Shown piece by piece: positions 9,790 to 20,759 of a stretch of DNA of 64,000 bases. The notes under the pieces were generated by a model that saw only the letters and a program-made list of their open reading frames with translations, did not search any database and was not told where the DNA came from. Source of the stretch: Lepidostoma basale (lineage: Eukaryota; Arthropoda; Insecta; Trichoptera; Lepidostomatidae); contig JAHDVF020001258.1 in assembly GCA_022606425.2 (NCBI GenBank), positions 372,001 to 436,000 of the forward strand, in the 5' to 3' direction. Both the position numbers and the translations under genes were made by a program. Each line of letters starts with the position of its first letter. The stretch's first letter is position 1.

Positions 9790-10230
9790 TAAGGATTAAT
9801 TGTATCTCAATAGAGACGAAGATGTTAATTGTTTTCTGGGAACAGAACAGGAGGTGGTGGCCGAGGCGCTTACAGGACTTATGACCTGTCATTGGTTGGG
9901 TTGAGCGATCGCTTTATGTTTAACAACATTCCCCATTCGGCCCTTCTTACGACCACCACCGCTGACAATTTTTTGGAACTTGTATATATGGTAGGATTCC
10001 ACGCCTATCTTTACATTTTTAAGTTCACTCTACACTAGCGTCATCTTTTAAGATTGGAAAGCATTAAGCAGAAAACCTTTATTAATGTACTGTGAAAGTC
10101 TCTGCAAATCAAACAGTACTAGATTTCACCTGGAGATGTCTCTCCAATTTTATGCCTACTTGGACCAGTTATTATCGTGTTTACTATTATAAATTAATGG
10201 AGTTTTACAAAACTATTACCTCAACCATTA
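9790..10230 (+). repeat. Repeat family G, longest copy
   Basis: Starts TTGTATCTCAATAGAGACGA, carries TGGTGGCCGAGGCGCTTACA (A-box-like), GTCATTGGTTGGGTTGAGCG, AACATTCCCCATTCGGCCCT, then AGCATTAAGCAGAAAACC and TTTCACCTGGAGATGTCTC. The inverse of this last part is present at 19985-20130. TGGCCGAGGCG fits a Pol III A box, but I find no convincing B box, so tRNA origin is only a possibility. Confidence 0.65.
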
Positions 10231-10234
10231 TTAA

Positions 10235-10372
10235 CTATGATTGCCACCCCGAAGGTTCCGGGTTCAATTCCCAGTGATGGTAATGTGATTGTCACATTGT
10301 CATTGGTCTGGTGTATCATTGAATTCAAGTGACCATTAAATAGGAACATCACCCTGACATCATTACAGGGCG
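10235..10372 (+). mobile_element. SINE-1 fragment (+)
   Basis: GATTGCCACCCCGAAGGTTC, GGGTTCAATTCCCAG (B box) and GTGATTGTCACATTGTCATT. The body then diverges after TGGTCTGGTGTA. The A-box half is missing. Confidence 0.7.
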
Positions 10373-10374
10373 CA

Positions 10375-10545
10375 CATAGCTATTATATTGATTCTCGTGA
10401 CAAGTAGTTAATCTATCGCCATTTTGCTGTCACGTGAATTCCGTATCAGACCAAACCCAGTGCGACAAACAAACTGCCATCGCCGGGAATCGAACTTGGA
10501 ACCTTCGGGGTGGTAGTCAAAGCACTTCATACTTGAGGTCGTCAA
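10375..10545 (-). mobile_element. SINE-1 fragment (-)
   Basis: Minus strand carries TGACTACCACCCCGAAGG, CAAGTTCGATTCCCGGCG and the body with ATTCACGTGACAGCAAAATG. It lies head to tail against the neighbouring plus-strand pieces, giving a three-piece SINE cluster. Confidence 0.7.
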
Positions 10546-10645
10546 TTAGGTACCTATCACATTTCGTGAGAATCAATATGATAGCTGTACCCTTTACATC
10601 GATTTGACTCGCGCTGTTAAGATGTCAAGAGCAATTCAACTAAAT
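10546..10645 (+). mobile_element. SINE-1 type A 3' end
   Basis: TAGGTACCTATCACATTTCG, GAGAATCAATATGATAGCTG, CCCTTTACATCGATTTGACT and GAGCAATTCAACTAA. This is the type A end without head or body. Confidence 0.65.
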
Positions 10646-10694
10646 TAATTTGTGTCTTTATGTGTCTTTGTGATATATCTTTACAATCTCCAGT

Positions 10695-11226
10695 TTAACA
10701 ACAACCACAACAATAAACCATCACGCCGTTTCCCCGCAGGGGTAGGCAGAGAGAATGGACCGCCACACTACTCTATCCTGGCACACCTTTATAGCTTCCT
10801 CCATATTCATACATCGAGTCATACACGCACGTCGATTCTTCCGGCTTCTGACATGACCAACCTTTAATATTTGATTAATTTGGTCATGCCATGTTTTCCT
10901 CGGTCTACCTCAACTACTTACTCCATTTACATCGTTAACGTATACTTTTTAACCATTCTTTCTTCACCTATGCGCTCCATATGTCCGAACCAACGAAGCG
11001 AACCTTTCATAATTTTGTTCATAATACCTTCTTTCGCTCTACATTCCTTCCTAATATCAGCATTTGAGATTCTGTCGTACATCGTTCTACCACACATACG
11101 TCTTAGGGACCTCATCTCTACCGCATTTATTCTGCTCTCATCTTTCTTCTGCCAGTTCCATGCTTCGCTTCCATACATAAGGGTTGGGACCAGAACTCCG
11201 TTGTGAACGGCCAATTTCGCTTTCAT
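10695..11226 (-). pseudogene. RTE-A C-terminus, best-preserved GTT-tailed copy
   Basis: Minus strand encodes VHNGVLVPTLMYGSEAWNW, QKKDESRINAVEMRSLRRMC, NADIRKECRAKEGIMNKIMK and GSLRWFGHMERIGEERMVKK. After one frameshift it gives GRPRKTWHDQINQILKVGHV and RACMTRCMNMEEA, then WRSILSAYPCGETA and a tail of TTGTTGTGGTTGTTG. These are the thumb and C-terminal zinc-free region of an RTE polyprotein. Confidence 0.8.
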
Positions 11227-11229
11227 TGA

Positions 11230-11855
11230 TAAATTCTCCAGTTAAATATATATAATATATGGATACGATTTTTGTCTGTAATGAAATTACGGTGCCCAAA
11301 ATCATCATTTTTATGATGATTGCTAGTAGAAACTAGATTGCTTCCGTATTTAAGATGGTTGAATATTAGAACCAGAACACTTATAAAGTAAAGCTCATAT
11401 CTGGCTGTAACGCTGCGATGGTAGTCAAAGAAAAATAATAAAATGTGTATATTATTTTCCGAGTAATAAATCAACACTGAGTCTCTTGTAGAAGTTTGTG
11501 CAGTTGGAAATTATTATTCTGAAATGTCGGAATATTATTGAGATTAATTACGAATTCCAGGCTCGAGACGAATCTGATGCAAACAAAGAAGCTGTATGAC
11601 AATGAACGGTGCAATCTAAATTCTGAAATATATGTATTTTATAAATGTTTACTTTTAACAAAGTTTTAGTAAAACTTTTAAGTACGATTTTAGAAATATT
11701 TTTGAAATATTTATTTCCCGTAGAACTTTTTTGGAAAGTGACGCGTTGAGCACGTTGAAAGTGAGTTAAAGCACTTGCAAGTTCAAATTTGATAGAACTT
11801 TAGCAAGGTGAAATACGTCATTTCCATAAAATACAATAAAACATCTGAAAATTGA
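11230..11855. other. No recognised element
   Basis: AT-rich, no stable reading frame or match. A short run at 11285-11320 (CATCATTTTTATGATGATTG) is a small palindrome. Confidence 0.3.
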
Positions 11856-11859
11856 CGTT

Positions 11860-12175
11860 TTCATCGAAATTAAAATCAAACAGCTTATTTATTGTTTTTT
11901 TGAAATTTTATGTAAAACTTCATATTAAATAATTAATTTAAGTGAAAACGTCTGTTTTCTAGAAGTTTTATTAGATTTTATGCGAATGACATGTTTTGCC
12001 TATTTAATGCAATATCAAATATCATTTTGAATTTGAAAATTTGATAATTCCTCAGACAAAGAAATATTTGATAATTTATCAATAACATGTCATTCACACA
12101 AAATACATTAAAACATCTAGAAAATAGATGTCTTCATCGAAATTAAATACAAAATATTTAGATTCATTATAATTG
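11860..12175. repeat. Fold-back family FB-1 copy
   Basis: Left: AAAACGTCTGTTTTCTAGAA, GTTTTATTAG, ATGACATGTTTTGCC. Right: AACATGTCATTC, then AAAACATCTAGAAAATAGAT in inverse order. Arms are ~100 bp and partly decayed. The ACATGT core is the stem III position of the hammerhead-like module found in better copies. Confidence 0.6.
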
Positions 12176-12239
12176 TTTTATTTGAAAGTAAGAGTTAACT
12201 AAAAACAGTAAATTTGATTTAATAGAATAAAAACCACGC

Positions 12240-12860
12240 ACCACACCAAATTTCTATCTTCTTACGAATGGCCGTTCACAATAGAGTTCTGGTTCCAACA
12301 GATATATATGGAAACGAATCATGGAACTCGCAGAAGAAAGATGAGAGCAGAATAAAGGCAATACAAATGAGATGTGTCGTAAAATGAGGTATGACAGAAT
12401 TTGAAATGTTGATATCAGGAAGAAAGTATTACGAATTTTTGAAGCTGGTTTGGAGATATGGAACGAATTATTATTATTTTGTTGAATCGTTCTTTCCGCC
12501 ATGACAGCGTGAGCCAAATTGATATAAATTGTATTATATGTAGCTATCATAGTGATTCTCGTGACATGTGATAGGTAGCTAATCTATCGCCGTTTTATTG
12601 TCACGTAAATTCTACACCAGACCAATGACAGTGTGACAATAACATTGGCCTCGCCGGGAATCGAAACCGGAACCTTCTGGGTGGCAGTCAATGCACGTAC
12701 CACTCGGCCACGAAGGTCGTGTGGATAAAGAAACAATGGCTAAGAAAGTATTCGTTAATGATGTTAATGGAGTACGAAGTCATGAGGGACCGAGGAAAAC
12801 AATGCAAGACCATAACAATTAAATTTCATAAGCTACGTTAGATGTCGGAAAAATTGACGT
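12240..12860 (+). mobile_element. RTE-A fragment split by a SINE-1 insertion
   Basis: Left part 12265-12466 gives AVHNRVLVPT, NESWNSQKKDESR and a degraded rest up to a copy of TTTGGACATATGGAACG. After the SINE (12467-12720) it resumes as GATAAAGAAACAATGGCTAA, VFVNDVNGVRS and RKTMQD. The two halves are adjacent in intact copies, which dates the SINE after the LINE. Confidence 0.7.
12467..12720 (-). mobile_element. SINE-1 type A, full length
   Basis: Minus strand: ACGACCTTCGTGGCCGAGTG, then GGTACGTGCATTGACTGCCA (anticodon-arm like tRNA-Gly GCC), CGGTTTCGATTCCCGGCG (B box), body ATTTACGTGACAATAAAACG, AGATTAGCTACCTATCACAT, and the type A end finishing AACAAAATAATAATAA. The type A block CCCTTTACATCG is altered here. 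Inserted in RTE-A. Confidence 0.8.
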
Positions 12861-12884
12861 ACGTGTATGACTCTTTATATTATT

Positions 12885-13050
12885 AGAAAGGAAGCATTTC
12901 CATTATCTGTTATTAATCTCGTTCGATCACTACCCGTTCGGCCGTCCGCTGTGAACATGCTACCTAAGTACACAAATTCACTTACCTGCTCCAAGTTCTC
13001 TTCGTTCACACTTATGTTACAAACTGTTATTTGCTCTTCCCTTTTGTAAA
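12885..13050 (-). pseudogene. RTE-type reverse transcriptase fragment (EFVYLGS block)
   Basis: Minus strand: EEQITVCNISVNEENLEQV, SEFVYLGSMFTADGRTGSDR. This is the region just upstream of the VLVPTLMYGSE block in RTE elements. It is a short stand-alone piece. Confidence 0.6.
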
Positions 13051-13397
13051 TACTCTGGAAATCTTTTTTTTCCGCTTGCTCTTGAGGGAAATGATGCGAT
13101 GGTTTGATTATGAAAATAATTTAATGAAAATATTTAAAGGCATGTTAATGATAACAAGAAACTCAAAATGGTGTGAAATATGATATTGCAGATCTTGCCT
13201 TGATTTTAGAAAGTTCGTCTCGAATCTCATTCGATAAACGATATTTTTTATTTTAGGTTTTCTTAAATCATTTATTTTCTTAAGTCCGTCGGATGAAGTT
13301 CCGGAGCAACGAGCCCAATTGCAATCTCAGAGAAATTTAATAAATACCAAGAATAAAAAAAAATAGTATAAACATTTCAGTAAAGACAGATATCAAT

Positions 13398-13420
13398 GTA
13401 TGCATATATATATATATATA

Positions 13421-13489
<69 letters not shown>

Positions 13490-13496
13490 TATATAT

Positions 13497-13531
<35 letters not shown>

Positions 13532-13548
13532 TCGTATATATATATGTT
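13398..13548. repeat. (TA)n microsatellite, interrupted
   Basis: About 130 bp of TATATA with interruptions ACC, GCTATATAACA and CTCG. It yields a Tyr-Ile reading frame that is not a gene. Confidence 0.95.
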
Positions 13549-13785
13549 ACTAAACATGTCATTTTTTGTAAAAGGCCTTGCGGTGTTTATGCCAAAAAAT
13601 AAAGAAATAAATATCTGTAGAATATAAATGTGGATCCCTGGGGCAAGCAATAATCGATTGTCTCAAGTTACTTAAACTACACCATTTAATAGGTACAGGT
13701 TTAAAATATTACTTTTTGAATAAAACGTTTAATCTTGTTATGCACAAATATTTAACTGTAATTTTGTAAATTTATCAAACAAACT

Positions 13786-14275
13786 TACCATCACGCCGTT
13801 TCCCGGAAGAGGTAGTAACTGGCAAAAGAAGGATGAAAGTAGAATAAATGCAGTAGAAAGGAGATCTCTTGTATTATGATACGAAAACCTATGTATGACA
13901 GAGTGTTGAATATAAATAAATATATATGTTAAAAAAATGAATACAAATAAATATATAATTTGAAGAAGTGGATGTAATGCGAATGAAAGTGTTATGAACA
14001 AAATAATGAAGTGTAAATAAAGATGGTTTGGACACATGGAAACAATGAATGAAGAAAAAATAGTAAATAATGTATATGTTAACGATGTAAATGAAACAAA
14101 AAAATAGAGGAAGACGTGGTACGATCAAATAAATCAAATATTGAATGTCTCCCACGTGCGGAGTCAGAGAAATCGACGTGCGTGCATGACACGATATATT
14201 AATGTTGAGGAAGCGAGAATAGTATGTCAGGAAAGAACAGTGTGGCGGTCTATTCTTTCTGCTTACTAAATTTTA
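13786..14275 (+). mobile_element. RTE-A fragment with an inverted scrap of its own 3' end in front
   Basis: 13786-13812 is the 3' end in minus orientation (CCATCACGCCGTTTCCCGGA). From 13813 it reads (+) NWQKKDESRINAVERRS, a decayed centre, RWFGHMETMNEEK, VNDVNET, RKTWYDQINQILNVSHVRS and CMTRYINVEEARIVCQE. Several stops. The head-to-head scrap suggests a rearrangement. Confidence 0.65.
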
Positions 14276-14524
14276 ATTGAAGCATAATTCTCTAACGATC
14301 GGTGTTCAGTCCGTATCTATGATTGTTCTTAATTCATACGAATTATACCTAGCTATCCTTGGCTTTGTACCACAGCATTCCTCGTAGGCATACTGGGGAC
14401 CAATAATCTACAGATAAGGAGGGATGGGTTAAAACTTACATATTTTTACACACTTATAAGGGGATTCTTTGAGAAATCTGTCATTTTAATGGGTATCCAT
14501 ATTTATGTTCTAAACAGTTATCTT

Positions 14525-14825
14525 CGATTGCGTTAACACAAACTGTTTTATCTTCCAACATGCAGAACTAGCCTGCTTCTGGTGATGCCGGTGGGGAGAG
14601 TAATAAAACACCTGAAAATGATCACTTCGGATATCGACGTCTTTCGTATTAGTGAAAGTGGTTCAGAAGACAAATACTCTTGACTAGAGAGTAGAGAATA
14701 TCTTCCAATCATCTCTGATGCGTTATATACTATGTATTATATTTTCCCTGTTCTCAATAGATGCCTTAAACTATAAATGTTGTTTATAAATTCATTTGAG
14801 AAAATAAACTGATTTGATTTGAATA
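14525..14825 (+). mobile_element. GATTT-tailed LINE 3' end
   Basis: CTAGCCTGCTTCTGGTGATG, CCGGTGGGGAGAG, GATATCGACGTCTTTCGTAT and a 3' UTR ending GAGAAAATAAACTGATTTG. Compared with 22725-22955 it is full length for this region, with no ORF left. Confidence 0.7.
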
Positions 14826-14944
14826 ATGAAAAATATAAAAAAAATTATACAAAATTTCTGGGTTGTCACAAAATTTGTATATTTATTAGGCTTTTACTTC
14901 TGATGTTGACCGGTTCTGGCATCTTCTTGCCAGAATATGTTATA

Positions 14945-15142
14945 ATTATTATTTTTAAATATTATTTTTATTTTGTTGAATCGCTGTTTACATCATGACA
15001 GCTTGAGCCAAATCGATGTAAAGGGTATTATAGCTATAGCTATCATAGTTATTCTCGTGACAAGTGATAGTTAGCTATTTATCGCCATCTTATTGTCACG
15101 TGAATTCACTTACCACTCGGCCACGAAGGTCGTCAATATGGC
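14945..15142 (-). mobile_element. SINE-1 type A with internal deletion
   Basis: Minus strand starts ACGACCTTCGTGGCCGAGTG and jumps after GGTAAGTGAATTCACGTGAC to the body, so the anticodon arm and B box are deleted. The end ACATCGATTTGGCTCAAGC, AACAAAATAAAAATAATATT is type A. Without a B box it could not be a Pol III source. Confidence 0.75.
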
Positions 15143-15179
15143 AGCCAAATATTTTTAATTTTTCATTATTTAAAATGAA

Positions 15180-15495
15180 CTTCTACGGAGATAATTTAAT
15201 TGATTTGATTTATTTGATACATGGACCAAAAGGCTGGTAGGCCATATTAAGATCATTATAGTTATAATATACTCATAAACTGCACGTAGAACAGGTGAAA
15301 TTCTGCATATTGGGGCCGTGCATAATCAGTACGGGAGCATTTGTATACCGCTGTAATTAGAGAAGCGCGCGGGCCCTTTCATAATCATGAAGCCTTCATT
15401 TGCATAGATCCTGCCCTCCAGCATCGTGCCTGGGTCCACGGGTCAAGTAGGTACCCTCCCCTAGCATAAAGGCGTGCTTTTTAAACTTCGTGACA
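15180..15495. other. Unassigned, includes a GC-richer block
   Basis: 15310-15470 is GC-richer (GGGCCGTGCATAATCAGTAC, GAGAAGCGCGCGGGCCC) with no open frame or matching repeat here. It could be an unrecognised element. Confidence 0.25.
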
Positions 15496-15506
15496 ACCCT
15501 TTGAAC

Positions 15507-15948
15507 TAGTGGTTCCCAAAGTGGTCTATATCGACCCCTAGGGGTCGATTTCGACTTGCAAAGTGTCTACGACAATCGGAAAAAAACGTTTTATGTAAAA
15601 ATGTTGGATTTGCATTTTGTTTGCCAACCTTTATAATTTTTTTTGCTCTATCCTGAAAATCAGATCTTAAAAAGTATTATAACATACTTTAAAAGTGTTG
15701 TATTTTCCAAATGAGCAACAATAAAATAACCTCGACAACAACATAAAAGGTCATTAACGAATCTCGGCTTTTTTTGTTGTTGTTTTTTCTATTGGCCTGA
15801 TTTAGGCACTGTGTCAGCTTCATAAACAAATTTTATATTATAATTATAGTCGAATTTGTAAAAAACATCAATATTATAAAGGCAGGGGGTCTGCACAAAA
15901 TGGAAGGAGTCGGCAAGGGTCTACGAGACAAATGTTTGGGAACCTCTG
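15507..15948. mobile_element. hAT-like MITE
   Basis: Ends TAGTGGTTCCCAAAGTGGTC (left) and, inverted, CAGAGGTTCCCAAACATTTG (right). This is the CAGNGGTTCCCAAA end of hAT elements. The 8-bp flanks are CTTTGAAC (15499-15506) and CTTTAAAA (15949-15956), matching at 6 of 8. 442 bp, no transposase. Confidence 0.7.
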
Positions 15949-16049
15949 CTTTAAAACCCTTTGTGCTGTATTGTAAAATAGACATTAAACACGACACACC
16001 AACTATAATATATTTATTTACCTCCACTGTACGTGTATTTTCAATTAAA

Positions 16050-16425
16050 CGTATATAAAACCTAACTAACTAACCGTCAGAAAGAATGGACTGCCACAAT
16101 TTTCTTTCCTGACATACTTTTATCGATTCCTCAACACTCATAAATAGAGTCATGTACGCACGTTGATTTCTCTGACTTCTCACATGGCCGATATTCAATA
16201 TTTGATTAATTTGATCCTGTCACGATTTCTTTGCTCTTCCTTTAATTCTAGTTCCATTTACATCGTTAACATATACTTTTTTACTATTTTTTTATGTATA
16301 TTTAATACGAATGAGAACGTCTGTTTTATTAAAGTTTTATTAACAAATTATCTCACTAACCATTACGCCACTTTTCAGTAGGGGTAGACAGGGAGGATAG
16401 AGCGCCATACTGCATACGTTTTTGT
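16050..16425 (-). mobile_element. RTE-A 3' end, GTTA-tailed, in two pieces
   Basis: Minus strand: NDVNGTRIKGRAKKS, GHVRSQRNQRAYMTLFMSVEE and the 3' end at 16060-16110 running into GTTAGTTAGG. A second 3'-end scrap follows at 16360-16425 (CCATTACGCCACTTTTCAGT). Frameshifts throughout. Confidence 0.6.
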
Positions 16426-16530
16426 TCTTGTTTGTCCGTCCCAATAGTAGTCTTGGGTGTGAATGTTTCTTGAATGAGAACCCAAAAGCTTTTGATATAT
16501 TTATAAATATAAACGAATCTCAATCTTTAA

Positions 16531-17379
16531 AGGGGGATAGCCACTATGATGGAATGATTTTAATTTATTTTATTTAAAGTTTATACCTTCGAACATATGT
16601 GTATAAAATTTGAGGTCAAAATTCTGAAAATTGATTGAATTACAGTCATTTTAATCAGAGTAGGTAGACCCACTGTCTTCCGACACTAGCCGGGTGAAAG
16701 CTGCCGAGAATCGCATGGAAAGGGTCAATAAAAAAAATAAAAAAGTCAAGAACACCACTGGAGATAAAGAGGAAGAATTATCATATGGTCCAGGACTCAA
16801 TAGTTTGATGTAAGTATAAATATTCGTATTTTAGAAGACACATGATTTTATAGTAAGTAAAATGGACTAAAACTTTTTTTTTAAACTGGTCGCATTGACA
16901 ACTCGAGCAATTATGAACCGATTTAAATTTTTTTTGTTTGTTTTATTCGTCTTGGTAATGGCTATCGACAAGCGTAGCCGATTTGGAAAAAATGCTTTTT
17001 ACTATTTTTTAAGACTGCTTGAATACAAAAAAAATAGTAAAATTATTCAATCGGTCGTTTTTTTGTGAAAAATCAAAATAAAAAAAATTTAATACACTCA
17101 ACGATAACTATATTTATACAGATTATAATGAACTTTATTTTTATTTTTTCAGAGAACCCCTTTTCGAGAAATCAATGCGACCGTGAATTTTTAAGACTCT
17201 ACAGCAACGCTGATAACTTTAATACCTTTAAATATTTTTCAATAAAAATTAACGTAAACTATATTTAATATACACCAAATAAAATTAAAAAAACGCGATC
17301 CCGATATTTTTTAATTATCCCGGTCAAAAAATTCCCGAACATCCCTTATTTTTTTAGGCTTTCATAGTGGCTATCCCCC
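16531..17379. mobile_element. TTAA-flanked element with 20-bp inverted ends
   Basis: Left TTAA (16527-16530) then AGGGGGATAGCCACTATGAT. Right, inverted, TTAA (17380-17383) then GGGGGATAGCCACTATGAAA. About 850 bp, AT-rich, with no transposase. TTAA duplication is characteristic of piggyBac-type elements, but the end sequence is not one I know. Confidence 0.55.
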
Positions 17380-17554
17380 TTAATTTCGTATTTATTGATA
17401 TTTTTTCCAATACTACAGTATTTATTTGAATTAATTTTACCCAAAAATTGCCTTTTATAATAAATTGTATGATCAAATGTAAATCGTATGATAAAACCGC
17501 AATATCATTTCAATTTGAAAATTCGATGTGAAATGTAATATGAGTATCAAAAGC

Positions 17555-17650
17555 CCAATATTGAGACATTATATTATAACCCCTATTATGTATAATGTAT
17601 AACCCCTATTAATTATTAACCCCCGTTATGTATAACCCCTATTAATTTCA
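17555..17650. repeat. Short tandem repeat of TAACCCCTATTA
   Basis: AACCCCTATTATGTATAATG, TATAACCCCTATTAATTATT, AACCCCCGTTATGTATAACC: four variants of a ~24-bp unit. Confidence 0.7.
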
Positions 17651-18045
17651 CACACATTTGAATAGAACGAAATGAAATACTCGATCAAAAAATATTTTTA
17701 ATAAATACAAATATTTTTGAATAGTAACTGTACAATTAAAATTAAGTAGAAAAGTATTTTTTAATATATTAAATTTAAAAAATAATATACCTTACTGCCA
17801 TTGGATATCTATCTTGCAGGTATATAGATATGTTTAATAGAATCGGAAAAGCAATCATCCTGATATACCAACTGGAAAATATGATTGACAGTTCTATGGC
17901 CTACGTTTTACAGATGTTTTTTTTTTCAGAAACCTACTTCTAACCAAGTTTTTTGTCGATGTTTTCGCCGTGATTTGCCGCTTGTGTTACGATTTTTTTT
18001 TGTTCCTGTAATTATTTTAACTAAATACGATATTTACGAGTATAA
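17651..18045. other. No recognised element
   Basis: AT-rich. A poly-T tract at 17915 precedes CAGAAACC, resembling an acceptor, but no open frame follows on the plus strand. Confidence 0.3.
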
Positions 18046-18049
18046 TTAT

Positions 18050-18475
18050 TAATGTAATAAACTTATCTTTCTACATACAGTAGAAATGAGATCTCTTAAA
18101 CGAATGTGTGTATACTCTGTGTTTGATAGAGTGTCGAATGAAAATATAAGAAGTAAGTGCGGTGAGAATGATGGTGATATGAACAAAATAATTAAAAGAT
18201 CATTAAGATGGTTTGGACACATGTAAAGAATAAATAAATATAGATATAAATGGAACTTGAAATAAAGGAAGACCGAGGAAAACGTGACACGATCAAATAA
18301 ATCAAATATTGAATGACGGCCAAGTGAGGAGTCGGAAAAATCTACGCGCGTACATGACACGGTGTATGAATGTTGAAGAAGCGAGAGAAATATGTCAGGA
18401 AAGAAAAGTGTGGCAGTCCATTATTTCTGCCTACCCCTTCGGGGAGACGGCGTGATGGTAAGTTAGTTTTTTTAA
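18050..18475 (+). mobile_element. RTE-A fragment, GTTA-tailed
   Basis: VEMRSLKRMC, RVSNENIRSKCGENDGDMNK, RWFGHM, GRPRKT, NQILNDGQ, KSTRVHDTV, and the 3' end AAGTGTGGCAGTCCATTATT, CTACCCCTTCGGGGAGACGG, CGTGATGGTAAGTTAG. Together with the next minus-strand copy it forms an inverted pair with the tails facing each other. Confidence 0.75.
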
Positions 18476-18489
18476 TCATTCATGTGCGT

Positions 18490-18700
18490 CATAACTAACT
18501 AACTAACTAACCATCACGCCGTCTCCCGAAGGGGTAGGAAGAATTAATGGACCGTTAATACTTTTCTTTCCTGACATATATCTCTCGTTTCCTCAACATT
18601 GGTACATCGTACATCAAATATTTTATTTATTTGATCGTGCCACGTATTATCTTTCTTCCTCTATTCCTAGTTACATTTACATCGTTAATATATTATATAT
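18490..18700 (-). mobile_element. RTE-A 3' end, GTTA-tailed
   Basis: Minus strand: GATGTAAATGTAACTAGGAA, TTTGATGTACGATG, then the 3' end with GGGAGACGGCGTGATGGTTA and (GTTA)4. Confidence 0.7.
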
Positions 18701-18879
18701 TTATTTGTGCTTGTGACAAGAAAAAATCAACTTTACGAAATTTCGATAATGCAACTTGAAAACTTTAAACTTGATATATAATTTTTTAGGTAAACTTTAA
18801 ACATAATGCATAAAATCCATTTGTCCTATTTTTTAAACATAATTAAAAACATGCGGTATGTGAGCGTTTCTAAGCTTAA

Positions 18880-19322
18880 AACATCACGGTACTTAAACGG
18901 TTACTAGACCTGACGATCTGTGGTACAGAAATTATGTCTCTTGGGATGATAATGTCAAGCTGTTCCTTTATCTCTTATGCTGCCTTCTAGGTATACGGCG
19001 TTCGGATGGGATTTCGTAAGCGGCTATTTATGCGAATCTGTCACTTTTCATTCGGTCCCTCCAGTATCTTCTTCTGGATCTACTCCACTGAACGATATCA
19101 TCTATTTTGCATTAGTTTTTCTTATGTCTGCGTTACGGACACGATCTCGGAGAGATTTTCTAGCAATGAATCTTAGGGCCGACATCTCAGATGTTCTTAG
19201 CAGACCTTTGTTTCGTTCAGTGTCGGCCCGCTTCTCTAAAGCATACGACATAACAGGTCGCATGCTCATAAATTCTGCTCTTGCTGTCGATATGCACATA
19301 CTTGTTCTTTCTTTGACTTAAT
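18880..19322 (-). pseudogene. LINE-F C-terminus
   Basis: Minus strand: ALEKRADTERNKGLLRTSEM, SALRFIARKSLRDRVRNADI, RKT, then after a frameshift RRRYWRDRMKSDRFA, IAAYEIPSERRIPRR and SSQET. LLRTSEMxxLRxIAxxxLRDRVRN is the motif seen also at 37255. Confidence 0.65.
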
Positions 19323-19470
19323 ATCGAACCATCTCTCATGCGTTCCTGGTATTATTATATTGGTAATTATTATATTTTACCCGTATTCAATAGATGTATT
19401 AACCGTTAATATTGTTTGTAATGTCTATTGGGATAATAAACTGATTTGATTTGATTTGAATTGATTTATT
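19323..19470 (+). mobile_element. GATTT-tailed LINE, last ~140 bp
   Basis: ATCTCTCATGCGTTCCTGGT, ATTTTACCCGTATTCAATAG, GTTTGTAATGTC, then AATAAACTGATTTGATTTGA. It abuts LINE-F in opposite orientation. Confidence 0.75.
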
Positions 19471-19769
19471 ATCTTATAATGTTAGCGATGTATTATATTA
19501 AAATACATAAAATACACGCTTCCATTAAGTTGAGATGATTAACAGAAATACAGAATCTTTGTAAGATCTGAACAATTTTCGTTAAATTCATAATACGACC
19601 ATACAACGTCTGCCCACTCATTTCCAACCCATCATTTTGTTCTATTTCGTTTTAAGTGCTTTTAAGCTTCGTTAACATATTTATAAGGTGAACGCCCCCA
19701 ATTCTGATCTATTACTTGAGCACGCTTAAGGGGGTATTCTGGTCTAGGATTAAAAAAAAAACTTTTCAT

Positions 19770-20345
19770 AACATTTTGAATGTATACAAATTCTTGTAGA
19801 CAAATACTGGATTTTACCTATTACGTATTAATTATTTTTTTATAAGGAAAAATTGTATCTCAATAGAGACGAAGATGTAAATTGTTTTCTGGGAACAGAA
19901 TATGGTGGCCGAGGCGCTTACAGGACTTATGACCTACAATATTTGTCTACAAGAATTTGTATACATTCAAAATGTTGTGTAAAATAACTGGTCTAAATTA
20001 AAGGCATAAAAAATTGGAGAGTCATCTCCAGGCGTAATCTAGTTCTGTATGATTTGCAGACCCTTTCACAGTGCATTAATAAAGATTTCCGCTTAATGCT
20101 TCCCAATCTTAATAGATGACGCTGTAGAATGAACAAAAAAAATGTGAAGATAAGTGCAGAATTCTCGTATATATTATACATATACATCTCCAAAAAAATT
20201 GTCATACGTGGTGGTCGTAAGAAGGGCGGAATGGGGAATGTTGAATGTAAAGCGATCGTTCATAAGTCCTGTAAGCGCCTCGGCCACCATATTATGTTCC
20301 CAGAAAACAATTTACATTGTCGTCTCTATTGAGATACAATTAACC
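19770..20345. repeat. Two family G copies in inverted orientation
   Basis: Plus copy 19770-19935 (TTGTATCTCAATAGAGACGA at 19852) and minus copy 19936-20345, sharing the flank ACAAATTCTTGTAGACAAAT and its inverse. The minus copy is the fullest in the window (~400 bp). Confidence 0.65.
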
Positions 20346-20609
20346 CTTATAAAAAAATACTTTTAATTTTTCTTGCATACATATACCTGTATACGTATAT
20401 CTGTACTTACGTAATTACGTAGTTATAGCTATTTGAGTGACGTGGCAACTAAGCCCGTCATGCCAGAGCAATGCCTCCAAGGAAGCAAGTACTGGTTGTA
20501 AAATTAGAACGAGCTTCCAAAAATATTTATATATAAGTTTAAGAAGACACACTCTAGGAATCAGGAAACGCCGATTAAAAAAATGTAAGTATAACGTACT
20601 CGTATCATT

Positions 20610-20755
20610 CTAAGATGTAAGGAGTTAGAGAAACTGACGCGCGTGGATGTCACGATGTACGAATATTGAGAAAGCAAGAAAAATATGTCAGGAAAACAAA
20701 AGTGTGGCAGTCCATTCATTCTTCCTACCCCTTCAGGGAGACTCCCTCAAATCTT
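20610..20755 (+). mobile_element. RTE-A 3' end
   Basis: GGAGTTAGAGAAACTGACGC, GAGAAAGCAAGAAAAATATG, TCAGGAAAACAAAAGTGTGG, CTACCCCTTCAGGGAGAC. The GTGATGG tail is lost. Confidence 0.65.
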
Positions 20756-20759
20756 TAAA

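Noticed and set aside
13396..13602. Open frame rich in Tyr and Ile
   Set aside because: It is a translation of the (TA)n microsatellite.
18480..18520. CRISPR-like or satellite repeat of GTTA/TAAC
   Set aside because: These are RTE-A and SINE-2 tails at scattered positions, without spacers or array order.
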